A DNA stretch of 64,000 nt from Sphingomonas sp. BAUL-RG-20F-R05-02 (GCF_022662305.1 NZ_JAKNQH010000006.1:62001-126000), one strand, 5' to 3'; counted from the first letter of the stretch, positions 15,002-24,805 are shown. The notes: generated from the letters alone by a model not told the origin. Numbers and translations: made by a program.

Positions 15002-17728
15002 TCATAGCGAGACGGTTGCCGAGATCGAGATGATCCGCCCGATCGGATTGGACACGGTCGGGTCGAACCCACCGCCGCCGTTCGGGCTTTCCGGGATATT
15101 GACGAACGGCGGATCGACATTGAACAGGTTCGATACGTCCACCGCCAGCGTCAGCTTGTTCTTGTCGCTGAGCGTGCCGTCGAAGCGGTGCGCGACGTGC
15201 AGGTCGAAGGTGGAGTAATCCTTCACCGTCTGCGTCGGCGTGACGCGGTTGTTCTTGTACGAATTGGTGTAGTTCCAGAACACCACCGCGCTGGTGCCGT
15301 TGTTGTCATACCCGACCGAGCTGCGCGAGCGGAAGCGCGGCGGGTTGAAAATCGTGTTCACGCTGTCGAGGAACGGCGCGACGGTCGACACAGCGGTACG
15401 GTAGCGCGTGAAATACGTGCCGTTGGTGGCGATGTTGAAGTGGCTGAGCCGATATGACAGCTGGAAGTCCAGCCCTTCCGCCAGCGTCTTGCCGGCGTTG
15501 ACGTTCTGCCCGTACACGAACAGCGTCGGGTTGTTGGGCAGCACGCCGAACACAGGGTAGCCCTGCTGCACGAATTGCTGGATCAAAGCCGCCGCCGGCG
15601 CGCCTTGGACGATACGATCGGCATATTGCGATGCCGATGCGCCGCCCTGCAGGATCGACAGGTCGGACAGGATGGCGTTGATCTGGCCGGTATAGTCGAT
15701 GTTGAAATAGTTCACGCTCGCCCGGAAGTTCGGCAGCGCCGGCAGAACGAGATCGGCTCCGAGCGACCAGGTGCGCGCGTGTTCGGGCGTCAGCGGGTTG
15801 CCGTTGGCGAAGCCGGACAGCGTCGCGCCCGTCACCACACCGTTCGGTGTGTTGTAGTTCTGGATGAACAACGCATCGACCGCACCCTTGATCTGCGTGA
15901 GGATCGGTGCACGGAACGACGTGCCGTAGCTGCCGTGCAGCTTCAGCCCGCGTACCGGCTCCCAGTTGATGCCGATCTTCGGGTTGCTGGTGTGGCCGAC
16001 ATCCGAATAGTCGCTGTACCGCCCGGCAAGCGACAGATCGAGCGCATGGAAACCGGGGATGGCATTGTCGTCGCCGAAGATCGGCACGCGCAGTTCGCCG
16101 AACACCGACTTGATATTGCGCGCGGCATAGGTGCGCGAGGAATTGACCGCATTCGCCGGCCCGCTGTCGAGGCCGGTATAGATGCTCTCCCGCACATATT
16201 CGCCACCAAGCGCCGCGCGCACGTTGCCGCCGGGCAGGTGGAACAGCGAGCCCGAAACGCTGACTTCGCCCTCATGCTCCTCGTTCACGCCGGGTGCGCC
16301 GAACACCTGGTTGAAAACACTATTGAGCACGCCCGCGCTGTTGCCACCGAACGGGTTGATCGCGGTCGCCGGGTTGGCGCTGGCAAGCGCGGCGGCAAGC
16401 GCGCCGTTGTTCACGCCCTGCGTCGAGGTGCTGAGGCTTTCGTCGCGGCCATAGGTGTAGCTCGCGTCGAGCTGCCAGTCGCCAAACATTTTCCAGTTGA
16501 GGCCCGCCGTGCCCTCCAGCACCTTGGAGAAGCCGCGCGTGCTGTTGACCGGCCCCTGCCCGCCGAAATTGGTCTGCACCGTCTCCGACGTCGCCACCAC
16601 GCCGGGCGGCAGGATGAAATACGGGTTGGTGCTGGGCAGCACCACCGTCGCGGTGGTGAGCGCCGGATTGAACTGGAAATCGCGGCGCGTGTAGAGCAGG
16701 TCACCGGTCAGGGTGATGCGCGAGCCGATCTCCTGCGTGACCGATCCCATCACGCTGTCGCGCCGCTGCGCCGGGATGAGATCCTGCGTCTTCAGCGTGT
16801 CGCACTTATTGACCGACCCCGCGACCAGGCCGGGCAGCGCGTAATTGGTGCCGTTGATCGCGATGTTGGCCGGGTTGCACTGGGTGCCGCGGTAATCGCC
16901 ACCACCGCGCGCGCGCAGGTCCGCGCCGTAGAAGTCGCGATCGCGGCCGTTGAGCGCGCCGTGGCCGCTATGTTCGTACGACAACGTCAGGTTGCCGGTT
17001 CCCCAGCTGTGTCCGCCAATGATGCCGATGTTGTATTGGTTGTAGCCCTGATCGGCGGCGAGGCCATATTGCGCACGCGCCTCCAGCCCGTTGAAGCGCC
17101 GCCGCGTGATGAGGTTGACCACGCCCGCCACCGCGTCCGACCCGTAGATCGCCGAGGCGCCGTCCGCGACCACTTCGACCCGCTCGACCGCGATGGTCGG
17201 GATCGCGCTCGGATCGGGCAGACCGCCCGACGAACCCGACTGCACGATGCGGTGGCCGTTGAGCAGTGTCAGCGTGGCATATGGGCCGATGCCGCGAATG
17301 TTGAAGCCCGAGCTGTAGGTGATGTTGCCGGCACCGCCCGAGGTGCTGCGGCTGCCTTCGCTCACGCCCTGGTTGATCACCTGCGGCAGGTTCTGCACCA
17401 ACTGCGTGGTATTGGTCGCGCCCGAGGAGAGCAGATCCGCACGCGTCTGTTCGATCAGCGACGAACCAACCGGCGCGACACCGCGAATACGGCTGCCGGT
17501 GACGACCACGTCCGCAGGCGCCTGCGTGGTCGTGGCGTCCGGCGGCAGCGCGGTGCCGCTGGTGCTGAGCTGCGCACGCGCCGCATCGGTTTCGTCGGGC
17601 ACCTGCGTGGCGGGGGCATTCTGGCCCGGCTCCGGCGTGACCGCCTGCGCATAGGCCGCGCCCGTCCAGATCAACGCCGCAACCGCGACACCCGATCGCG
17701 CCAGACCTCGCATCATGTTCGTCTTCAT
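15002..17728 (-). CDS. TonB-dependent outer-membrane receptor
   Basis: The 908-residue protein has a signal peptide cut after AAYAQ (about residue 28), a 40-residue Ala/Thr/Pro linker, then VVVTGSRIRG, the TonB-box/plug entry typical of sphingomonad and Caulobacter receptors. The plug carries NIRGIG and VVADGASAIYGSDAVAGVVN. A 22-strand barrel follows, with SLAGRYSDYSD and an SYGTSFRAP strand. It ends in Leu (ATVSL) instead of the usual aromatic residue, which is mildly odd. The start overlaps the stop of the CocE/NonD hydrolase by four bases, so the two form one transcript and the receptor probably imports that enzyme's substrate or product. The ligand is unknown. Confidence 0.9.
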   Translation of the reverse strand: MKTNMMRGLARSGVAVAALIWTGAAYAQAVTPEPGQNAPATQVPDETDAARAQLSTSGTALPPDATTTQAPADVVVTGSRIRGVAPVGSSLIEQTRADLLSSGATNTTQLVQNLPQVINQGVSEGSRSTSGGAGNITYSSGFNIRGIGPYATLTLLNGHRIVQSGSSGGLPDPSAIPTIAVERVEVVADGASAIYGSDAVAGVVNLITRRRFNGLEARAQYGLAADQGYNQYNIGIIGGHSWGTGNLTLSYEHSGHGALNGRDRDFYGADLRARGGGDYRGTQCNPANIAINGTNYALPGLVAGSVNKCDTLKTQDLIPAQRRDSVMGSVTQEIGSRITLTGDLLYTRRDFQFNPALTTATVVLPSTNPYFILPPGVVATSETVQTNFGGQGPVNSTRGFSKVLEGTAGLNWKMFGDWQLDASYTYGRDESLSTSTQGVNNGALAAALASANPATAINPFGGNSAGVLNSVFNQVFGAPGVNEEHEGEVSVSGSLFHLPGGNVRAALGGEYVRESIYTGLDSGPANAVNSSRTYAARNIKSVFGELRVPIFGDDNAIPGFHALDLSLAGRYSDYSDVGHTSNPKIGINWEPVRGLKLHGSYGTSFRAPILTQIKGAVDALFIQNYNTPNGVVTGATLSGFANGNPLTPEHARTWSLGADLVLPALPNFRASVNYFNIDYTGQINAILSDLSILQGGASASQYADRIVQGAPAAALIQQFVQQGYPVFGVLPNNPTLFVYGQNVNAGKTLAEGLDFQLSYRLSHFNIATNGTYFTRYRTAVSTVAPFLDSVNTIFNPPRFRSRSSVGYDNNGTSAVVFWNYTNSYKNNRVTPTQTVKDYSTFDLHVAHRFDGTLSDKNKLTLAVDVSNLFNVDPPFVNIPESPNGGGGFDPTVSNPIGRIISISATVSL

Positions 17729-19494
17729 TTTGCCTCTCCCATGCTCTTTTCGGTGCCGGCCTCGAAACGGACCGGTGTCTTGAATGGAATGTCGATGCGT
17801 GATGCCGCGCCGTAGATCGTCCAGCGTTTGGCGAGCCCGTCCTTGATCGCGGCGAGGTTGCGCTGGCGCGGGTCGGCGCCGGCGAGGGCGACGCGCAGAC
17901 GGTGATGCGCCGGCACCACGTAAGACCGTGGCGACAGGTCGAACACCAACGTCGCCGGCTGCCCCGGCACCAGCGGCTCCGCGTCGCGCGTCAGCCCGGA
18001 ATGGTATGGCAGGTCGAGGTCGTCGTAGGGCGGCTTGCTCAACTTGCGGTGGCTCGCCGCCAGTCGGCCCTGTGCCAGCACGACCGATTTGCCGCTGGGA
18101 TCGACGTCTTCGAGATAGGCGAAGATGTTGGCTTGGCGGCCATCGGCCGCAGCGCGGATCGACACCACCGAATAGCCCTCGACCGTCGCCGGCTCGGCCA
18201 GCGCGGGACTGGTGAACACCGCCGCGCGCGCATCCGGCGTCTCGGGCCAGAACGGGAAATAGGCGTCGGTGGAGATATTGTAGTCGATCGGGTAATCGAG
18301 CGTGCGGCTGCCGCCCGGTTTGTCGGCAAGCATACCGCTGCGAACACCACCATCAGGCTGCAAGAATAGACTGGTACGCTTCACGCCGACACCCGGCAGC
18401 GTGTTGGAGCGGATCAGTTCGCCGCCGCTGCCATCCTGCCGCCACCACGCATATTTCGGCTCGGTATCGATGCCGTTCCGCTCGCCTTTCAGATAACGGT
18501 CGAAGAAGCGTTTCTGGATGGTGTTGATGTCAAACTGCTTGGGCGGTTCGCAGTGGCTGCCCGGACCGATGATCATCTTGGCGGGCAGGTTCGCCGCGGC
18601 GCGGATGATCTGCTCGGTCGGCTCGTCGTTCCAGTTGCCCCACAGGTACCACGCCATTCCGGGCCGGGTGAGCGCCGCCTTGTGGGTATACGGGCCGACC
18701 TCTTCCCAAAATCGCGTACCGGTCAGCGCCGACATGCTGTCGCGGTACGGAATGCCGTACCACAAAGGCGCCATCGGCGTGTTGCCGGCGTGCTGAGCGA
18801 CCGCCTGCTTCAGCAGCACGCCGCCGGTGTCGCCGTCCACTGGCGCGCTGGCGAGGTCGATCGCGGTCGATTCCTCCGGCCGCGTGTTGAACTGGCCGGT
18901 GATGCCGCCACGCGACACGAACTCGTATTTGTCCCAATCGGTCGCGGCGGCGAACACCGCCTTCACCGCCGGCGGCGCCGCGCCCGCCACCAGCATCGCG
19001 GTGCCGCCGAGGTACGAACAGCCGATCAGACCGACGTCACCGCTCGAATACGGCTGACGGGCCAGCCACTGGACGATTTCCGCCCCATCCTTGGCCTCGG
19101 TCTGGTCGAGAAAGCCGCGACGCGCGCCGAACGATGCACCCTTGCCGCGAATGTCGGCGGTGGCGACGACATAGCCTGCATGGACCAGGTTGCGCAGCCC
19201 GAACTCGCGCGAGTCGAGCAGCTCGACCAGCTTGCCCTTGTCGTAATAGCGCGCGCGGTACGGCGTGAAGGCGAACACCACCGGCGCCTTGGCGGTGTCC
19301 GCCACACCGGCCTTGGCGGGCCGGTACACGTTCACCGCGAGGCGAACCCCATCGCGCATCGGCAGGTAGAAGGAGCGGCGCGCCACCAGCGGATCACCGC
19401 CGCCCGGCTGCTGCGCGACGCCGGCGGTCGAGCACATCAAGGACATCAGGGTGATGGCGGTGGTAGCGCCACACCGCCTGTTCAGTCGCGTCAT
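17725..19494 (-). CDS. CocE/NonD (S15-type) secreted hydrolase
   Basis: The 589-residue protein has a signal peptide (about 1-28), a catalytic alpha/beta domain and a C-terminal jelly-roll domain, as in the X-Pro dipeptidyl-peptidase/CocE family. GCSYLGG (about 158-164) is the nucleophile elbow with Ser160. ADIRGKGASFG and the late VPAHHRLRVAL segment are also typical. Family members cleave esters or amides, for example alpha-amino acid esters, glutaryl-cephalosporins or cocaine. I chose the ATG at 19494, seven bases after AGGAGAGG, over the TTG one codon earlier. The downstream coupled TonB receptor suggests uptake of a peptide-like or acylated compound. Confidence 0.85.
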   Translation of the reverse strand: MTRLNRRCGATTAITLMSLMCSTAGVAQQPGGGDPLVARRSFYLPMRDGVRLAVNVYRPAKAGVADTAKAPVVFAFTPYRARYYDKGKLVELLDSREFGLRNLVHAGYVVATADIRGKGASFGARRGFLDQTEAKDGAEIVQWLARQPYSSGDVGLIGCSYLGGTAMLVAGAAPPAVKAVFAAATDWDKYEFVSRGGITGQFNTRPEESTAIDLASAPVDGDTGGVLLKQAVAQHAGNTPMAPLWYGIPYRDSMSALTGTRFWEEVGPYTHKAALTRPGMAWYLWGNWNDEPTEQIIRAAANLPAKMIIGPGSHCEPPKQFDINTIQKRFFDRYLKGERNGIDTEPKYAWWRQDGSGGELIRSNTLPGVGVKRTSLFLQPDGGVRSGMLADKPGGSRTLDYPIDYNISTDAYFPFWPETPDARAAVFTSPALAEPATVEGYSVVSIRAAADGRQANIFAYLEDVDPSGKSVVLAQGRLAASHRKLSKPPYDDLDLPYHSGLTRDAEPLVPGQPATLVFDLSPRSYVVPAHHRLRVALAGADPRQRNLAAIKDGLAKRWTIYGAASRIDIPFKTPVRFEAGTEKSMGEAK

Positions 19495-19546
19495 CAACCA
19501 ACCTCTCCTGCTGACGATCTGCGCGTCAATCAGGAATGGTGCTACT

Positions 19547-19568
19547 TACAACTGTTGTAGTTTACAAC
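19547..19568. promoter_or_regulatory. Palindromic operator candidate TACAACTGTTGTA plus extra half site
   Basis: TACAAC-T-GTTGTA (19547-19559) is a perfect 6-1-6 inverted repeat, and a third TACAAC begins at 19563. It lies 53 bases upstream of the CocE/NonD start and about 130 bases upstream of the divergent beta-helix gene, in the most AT-rich part of the gap. The shape fits a GntR, MarR or TetR dimer site. No regulator gene is adjacent. Confidence 0.5.
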
Positions 19569-19695
19569 GTATTATTTGCGCGGCCGCACGATTTTTGCGG
19601 GGTCTGCCCGACGGTATAGCCGCTGCTGCCGCACGCGGCGAAAATCGCATATTACCGTGGCGCTCCCCTCGCTTCCCGTGCGACACATTGCCGCT

Positions 19696-21798
19696 ATGCC
19701 CCATATCGAACGCCCGCGTCGCCAGATCCTGTCCGTCAGCACCCTGGTCGCGGTAGCAGCGCCGGCAGCCGCGCTCGCGCAGACGCTGCCTACCCTGCCG
19801 ATCCCGGACTATCGTCCGCCTGTGGCCAGCCACGAACAATCCGCAAACAATATCCACATCTGGAGCCGACCAGCTCCAGTTCCGGTGGTACTCGCGGTGT
19901 CTCCCACCGGGTCGGACAGCGCCGACGGATCGCCCGCGCGGCCATTTGCGACGATCGCGCGGGCACAGGCGGCGGTGCGGCGGCTCAACGCGGATCATGA
20001 CGTCACGGTACGCCTTGGCGACGGCATCTATCGGCTCGATGCACCTTTGCGCTTCACCGCCGCGGATGGCGGGCAGAACGGCTTCACCGTGCGCTGGGAG
20101 GCGGCCGCCGGTGCGCATCCGGTGCTGTCCGGCGGCACGCCCGTCGGCGGCTGGGCGCTTGCCGATGTGAAACGCGGCATCTGGACGGCCGCGATACCGC
20201 GCGGCGCCGATCCCCGCCAGTTGTGGGTCGACGGGCACATGGCGGCACGCGCGAGCGTCCGCGCGCCGCGCAGCGCCTTCACCTTCCACGAATGGGGGCT
20301 GGACATCACCGATCCGGCGTGGCGCTTCCTCGCGGACCTGCCCGATCAACACCGCGCCGAGGTCGAGAGCACCGGTTGGTTCACCGATCGCCACGCCATG
20401 GTCGATCGCATCGAGGGTACGCGCATCATCATGCAGCAGCCCGGCTGGCGCAACAATCTGATCGGCTTCGATACGGCCGCGCGCTCGGTGTGGGGCGACA
20501 ACGCCGCGCTGTTCTTCGTCAACGCCCTTCCCTTCCTGCGCGAGGGCGGCCAGTGGTTCGCCGATCCGGCGGCGGGCAAGCTCTATTACAAGCCGCTTCC
20601 CGGGCAGGACATGCATCATGTCGCGGTGGTGCTTCCCAGACTGGAATCGCTGATGTCGATCAGCGGCAGCTATGATGTGCCGGTGCGCGATCTCCAGTTC
20701 CGCGGAATCAGCTTCCGCCACACCAGCTGGCTGCAACCCTCGGGGCCGGAGGGCTATGCCAGCCAGCAGAGCGGCGCCTATCTCGCCGGGGACGTGCCGG
20801 GCTATCCCGCCGATCCGGTCCGCGACTGTTCGTGGGGATGCTGGCCGTTCGAGGCGATGCGCAACCACTTCCGTCAACAGCCCGCCGCCGTGCAGGTCGC
20901 CGCCGCCAGCCGCATCGTGTTCGATGGCGACGAGTTCACCCAACTCGGCCAGATCGCTCTCGGCATCGGCAACAATGCCGACGCGAACGACAGCGGCATC
21001 GGCCTTGGCGCGGCGGCGGTCGAGGTGCGCCGCTCGCGCTTCACCGACCTTGCCGGTGGCGCGATCATGGTCGGCGGGGTCACACCCGACGCGCACCACC
21101 CGTCCCGCCCGGAAATGGCGATCCGCCACATCCAGATCCGCGACAACGTGATCCACACCGTTTCGCAAGCCTACCGCGAGCAGGCCGCGATCCTCGTCAC
21201 CTACGCGACCGGCACGATCATCGCGCATAACGATGTGTCGGGCGCGCCCTATGACGGGATCGATATCGGCTGGGGTTGGGGCACCAACGATCCCGGCGGC
21301 AGCCCGGTCTACTACGCCGTAAGTCGTGGCTATTACGACGCACCGGGCAACCGCACCTACGACACGCCGACCACGCTGCGCGACACTGTCGTCACCGGCA
21401 ACCGCGTGCATGACGTGAAGCAATGGTTTCCCGACGGCGGCGCGATCTACCACCTGTCGGCGGACCCGGGCGCGCTGCTGGCCGACAACTACGTGTATGA
21501 CGTTCCGGGGGGCATCGCCTTCTATCTCGACGAAGGATCGCGCTACGTGACGATCCGCAACAACGTCGTCAGCAACGTGGGCGTGTGGCTCAACCTCAAC
21601 TCACAGGATTTCGCCCTGCCGAGCCGCACCGCGCTCGACAATCTGGCGCAGGGCAACTGGTTCGACTCGGGCAAGCGCACCGGCACCTGGACCGACTATC
21701 TGAACAACCGCGCGATCGACAACGTCGCCGTCGCCAAGGGTCAATGGCCGGCTGAAGTCCGCAAGGTGATGGACGACGCCGGCGTCACGCGCCCGTAG
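19696..21798 (+). CDS. Secreted right-handed parallel beta-helix protein (polysaccharide lyase/hydrolase-like)
   Basis: From the ATG at 19696 the protein has 700 residues and a clear signal peptide ending AAALAQ (about residue 29). VSPTGSDSADGSPARPFAT matches the entry motif of beta-helix enzymes (DUF1565 type). A beta-helix follows with repeated short turns, such as VTGNRVHDV, LADNYVYDV and IRNNVVSNV in the C-terminal half. Such folds occur in pectate lyases, alginate epimerases and GH28/GH110-like hydrolases; none of their catalytic signatures is unmistakable here. A longer frame extends upstream but lacks a signal peptide. It is divergent from the CocE/TonB-receptor pair, with a shared palindrome in the gap. 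Confidence 0.7.
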   Translation: MPHIERPRRQILSVSTLVAVAAPAAALAQTLPTLPIPDYRPPVASHEQSANNIHIWSRPAPVPVVLAVSPTGSDSADGSPARPFATIARAQAAVRRLNADHDVTVRLGDGIYRLDAPLRFTAADGGQNGFTVRWEAAAGAHPVLSGGTPVGGWALADVKRGIWTAAIPRGADPRQLWVDGHMAARASVRAPRSAFTFHEWGLDITDPAWRFLADLPDQHRAEVESTGWFTDRHAMVDRIEGTRIIMQQPGWRNNLIGFDTAARSVWGDNAALFFVNALPFLREGGQWFADPAAGKLYYKPLPGQDMHHVAVVLPRLESLMSISGSYDVPVRDLQFRGISFRHTSWLQPSGPEGYASQQSGAYLAGDVPGYPADPVRDCSWGCWPFEAMRNHFRQQPAAVQVAAASRIVFDGDEFTQLGQIALGIGNNADANDSGIGLGAAAVEVRRSRFTDLAGGAIMVGGVTPDAHHPSRPEMAIRHIQIRDNVIHTVSQAYREQAAILVTYATGTIIAHNDVSGAPYDGIDIGWGWGTNDPGGSPVYYAVSRGYYDAPGNRTYDTPTTLRDTVVTGNRVHDVKQWFPDGGAIYHLSADPGALLADNYVYDVPGGIAFYLDEGSRYVTIRNNVVSNVGVWLNLNSQDFALPSRTALDNLAQGNWFDSGKRTGTWTDYLNNRAIDNVAVAKGQWPAEVRKVMDDAGVTRP

Positions 21799-22157
21799 CC
21801 GCCACCGGCAAACCGCGAACTGTTATGATAAATATCTTGCGACACATGGATGATAGCGATACCATTAGCCCTACTAACGCGGTGAGACATTCGCCGCCGG
21901 AAGCCGAGTGAAACGGCTCCGCACGCGAGGGGGGAGAGTCTGAACAATCGCGAACCGCGCTACGTTTCCGGAACATCCGCAACGCCCCGGCTCGTGGCAA
22001 CATCGCAGCCTCAGCAAAGTCCGGTTGCAAGCGCGGCAGCCACGCGGAATAGCATCGTAGCACCCCGCCGGCACCCTTGAATATCGCCTGCCGACCCCGA
22101 CACGATCACACTGCACAAGCCGCCAACCATGAAGCGGCACGCATGGGAGAGAGAAGC
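21799..22157 (+). other. 359-base leader/promoter region of the hemicellulose operon
   Basis: No convincing gene is present. The left end is AT-rich (TTATGATAAATATCTTG) and holds the operator candidate at 21851-21864. A hairpin follows (CGGAAGCCG/CGGCTCCG, 21898-21921), then a purine-rich GAGGGGGGAGAG (21927-21938) that looks like a ribosome site but has no ATG, GTG or TTG at a workable distance. If transcription starts near the operator, the first gene would carry a leader of about 250 bases. Confidence 0.4.
21851..21864. promoter_or_regulatory. LacI-type operator candidate 2
   Basis: TGATAGCGATACCA matches the palindromic pattern TGRTAGCGCTAYCA at 13 of 14 positions. It is the only such site before the seven-gene plus-strand hemicellulose operon and lies beside its most AT-rich upstream DNA. 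Related sites precede the GH9 operon and the GH8-linked esterase. Confidence 0.5.
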
Positions 22158-23813
22158 ATGAGCCGCAAAGACGCGCTGTTCGACCGCCGCCAGGCGCTGT
22201 TCGCCTCCGCTGTAGCCACCGCCGGATTGGCCGCTCCCCGCGCTGCTTCCGCCGCTGCCCGCGCGACTGCCAACACGTCCGCAGGAACCTGTTCCACCCC
22301 GCCCGACGCGGTTGCGAAAACGCAATATGGCCCGGTGCGCGGCTATGTCTCGAACGGCGTCTTCACCTTCAAAGGCGTGCCGTACGGCGACGACACCGGC
22401 GGCGAGAACCGCTGGTTGCCGGCCAAGCCGCCGAAACGCTGGAACGAACCGTACAACGCCCTCGCCTATGGCGCCAACTGCCCGCAGACGCTGCATAATT
22501 TTCGCGCTGTCGAGCATACCTTCCTACAGCAGTGGACGGACGGTTTCCTCGGCGAGGACATGCTGAAGCTCAACGTCTGGACGCCGTCGCTCAGCGGCAG
22601 CCGCCCGGTGATGGTGTACTTCCATGGCGGCGGCTACAGCTTCGGTTCGTCCTACGAACTCGCCTCGCACGATGGCGCGCAGATGGCGCGGCACCACGAT
22701 GTCGTACAGGTATCGATCAACCATCGCCTCAACGTACTCGGCTTCCTTGATCTGACCGAGGTCGGCGGCAGCGCCTATGACGGATCCGTCAACGTCAGCA
22801 TGACCGACTGCATCGCGGCGCTGCGCTGGGTGCAGGAGAATATCGCGAACTTCGGTGGCGATCCCAGCAAGATCATGATCTACGGCCAGTCCGGCGGCGG
22901 TTCCAAGGTGACGACCTTGCTCGGCATGCCGGCCGGCAAGGGGCTGATCCACCGTGCGGCCGTCCAGTCCGGCGGCGGCGGCGCGATCCCTTCCGCCGAA
23001 CAGTCGCGCGACTTCTCGCGACGGCTAATGCGCGAACTCGGAACCAAGGATATCGCTGCGCTCCAGAAGGCGGAGTGGGAGACGTTGTTCGATGCCGGCA
23101 ACAAAGTCGCCACCGAAATCAACGGGCCGATGCGCGGCATGCCCGGGCCGTCCGCGACGCCTCGCGTCGGCTGGGGTCCGACCCTCGATGGCAAGATCAT
23201 CGACGTGCGCTCCTTCGCCGATGTTGCCCCCGAAATCTCGCGCGACGTGCCGGTGATGATCGGCAACGTCAGCGAAGAAGGCATGCGCTTCGGCTCGAAC
23301 CCGAGCGAGGCGGAATGGCGCGCAGACCTCACCAAGCAGATGGGCGCGACCAAGGCCGATGCGCTGATCGCCGCGATGAAACAGGCCCACCCGGAAAAGG
23401 CGATCCGCACCTTGTCCTACGGCGTTCAGGGGCTCGCCGGGCGTAACCGCGTGCAGGCGATGGTCGCGCTCAAATATGCCCAGCGGGCAGCGCCGGTGTA
23501 CCAGTATCTGTTCCAGTGGCAGTCGCCGCAACTGGATGGCGTGGCGGGTGCCTGGCACACCGCCGACCTCGCCTTCTGTTTCGACAACACCGCCCGCTGC
23601 GATCAGGGCACCGGCAACACGCCCGATGCCCAGCGACTGGCGCGCACGATGGCGACCGCCTGGGCGACGTTCGCGCGAACCGGCAACCCCAGCCAGCCCG
23701 GCCTCGCCTGGACGCCGAGCGACCCGACCCGCTGCCAGACGATGGTGTTCGATAGCCAGTGCCGGATGGTCGACGATCCCGAGGGCACCCCGCGGCGCAT
23801 TCTGCTCGGCTGA
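22158..23813 (+). CDS. Secreted type-B carboxylesterase
   Basis: The 551-residue protein belongs to the carboxylesterase/cholinesterase (type B) family. It has the entry motif FKGVPYGDD (71-79), VYFHGGGYSFGS (153-164) for the oxyanion hole, the nucleophile elbow YGQSGGG (Ser245) and GAWHTADLAF with the catalytic His. The N-terminus has adjacent arginines (DRRQALFASA), so Tat export is possible. Start 22158 follows GGGAGAGAGAAGC; an earlier ATG exists without such a site. As first gene of a hemicellulose operon it probably removes acyl groups (acetyl, feruloyl or similar) from the polymer. Substrate not visible. Confidence 0.85.
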   Translation: MSRKDALFDRRQALFASAVATAGLAAPRAASAAARATANTSAGTCSTPPDAVAKTQYGPVRGYVSNGVFTFKGVPYGDDTGGENRWLPAKPPKRWNEPYNALAYGANCPQTLHNFRAVEHTFLQQWTDGFLGEDMLKLNVWTPSLSGSRPVMVYFHGGGYSFGSSYELASHDGAQMARHHDVVQVSINHRLNVLGFLDLTEVGGSAYDGSVNVSMTDCIAALRWVQENIANFGGDPSKIMIYGQSGGGSKVTTLLGMPAGKGLIHRAAVQSGGGGAIPSAEQSRDFSRRLMRELGTKDIAALQKAEWETLFDAGNKVATEINGPMRGMPGPSATPRVGWGPTLDGKIIDVRSFADVAPEISRDVPVMIGNVSEEGMRFGSNPSEAEWRADLTKQMGATKADALIAAMKQAHPEKAIRTLSYGVQGLAGRNRVQAMVALKYAQRAAPVYQYLFQWQSPQLDGVAGAWHTADLAFCFDNTARCDQGTGNTPDAQRLARTMATAWATFARTGNPSQPGLAWTPSDPTRCQTMVFDSQCRMVDDPEGTPRRILLG

Positions 23814-23850
23814 CCGACACCTCCCCGACCAGACACAGGAACGGAAACGC

Positions 23851-24780
23851 ATGCGGTTCTTCCATCATCTTCTCGGCTTGGCCCTCGCCGGTGCGACCTG
23901 CGCCGTCTCCATTCCCGCCGTCGCGCAGGATGCACGGATGGTGCCGATGGCAGCGCCCGCCGAACCCGGCGCGATCGCGCTGAACACCGGCGGCGTGGCC
24001 GGATCGACCGCGCCCGAGGCGTGGTTCAGCCAGTATGGCGTCGCGATGACGCGCAACGTCAGCAGCGCCACGCTTACCCCGTTCCTGCCCGATCCTGCCA
24101 AGGCGACCGGCGCAGCGGTGATCGTCGCGCCGGGCGGCGGTTTCCTGATGCTGTCGATGGAGAATGAGGGCTGGCGCGTCGCCAAGGCGTTCGCGGCGCG
24201 CGGCATCGCCGCCTTCGTGCTGAAATATCGCCTGAAGCCGACACCGGGGCCGATGCCGCAGTTCGAACAGGCGGTGACGGAAATGTTCGCCAGCGCCGGC
24301 CGCCCCGACTCACGGCTGAAGCCCGAGGACGCGGTTGCCGGCCTGTCGAACCAGATCGCCGATGCGCGGGCGGCGTTCGCGCTGGTGCGGTCGCGCGCGG
24401 CGCAGTGGCACGTCGATCCGACGCGGATCGGCATGATCGGCTTCTCGGCGGGCGCGATGACGACGATGGCGGTCGCACTCTCCGCGCCGGACACGAAGCC
24501 CGCCTTCATCGCGCCGATCTATGGGTCGATGGAGGCGGTCAAGGTGCCAGCCGACGCACCGCCGATGTTCGCGGTGCTGGCGAGCGACGACCCGTTGTTC
24601 GCGCACAAGGGGTTCGGCCTGATCGACTCGTGGCAGCAGGCGGACCGCCCGGTCGAGTTCCACCTCTACGAACATGGCGGCCACGGCTTCGGGCTCGGCA
24701 AGGCGGGCACCACCAGCACCGGCTGGTTCGAGGCAATGATGCGCTGGCTCGACACCAACGGCTTGCTCGCCAAACGGTAA
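23851..24780 (+). CDS. Secreted alpha/beta-hydrolase, BD-FAE / acetyl-xylan-esterase-like
   Basis: The 309-residue protein has a signal peptide cut after AVAQD (about residue 26) and a small alpha/beta-hydrolase fold. VAPGGGF (92-98) is the oxyanion region, GFSAGAM (Ser199) the nucleophile elbow, ASDDPLF supplies the Asp, and EHGGHGFGLG the His. It is similar to the esterase at 1944-2840 (both have SAFVLKYRL/AAFVLKYRL after the oxyanion loop), so the two are likely paralogs. Position between a carboxylesterase and GH43 genes supports deacylation of arabinoxylan fragments in the periplasm. Confidence 0.8.
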   Translation: MRFFHHLLGLALAGATCAVSIPAVAQDARMVPMAAPAEPGAIALNTGGVAGSTAPEAWFSQYGVAMTRNVSSATLTPFLPDPAKATGAAVIVAPGGGFLMLSMENEGWRVAKAFAARGIAAFVLKYRLKPTPGPMPQFEQAVTEMFASAGRPDSRLKPEDAVAGLSNQIADARAAFALVRSRAAQWHVDPTRIGMIGFSAGAMTTMAVALSAPDTKPAFIAPIYGSMEAVKVPADAPPMFAVLASDDPLFAHKGFGLIDSWQQADRPVEFHLYEHGGHGFGLGKAGTTSTGWFEAMMRWLDTNGLLAKR

Positions 24781-24805
24781 TCGCGTGCTCTCAAGGAGAT
24801 ATCTG

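Noticed and set aside
21940..22080. CTG-started leader peptide ahead of the hemicellulose operon
   Set aside because: The ribosome-like sequence is only one base from the CTG and the encoded residues show no pattern.
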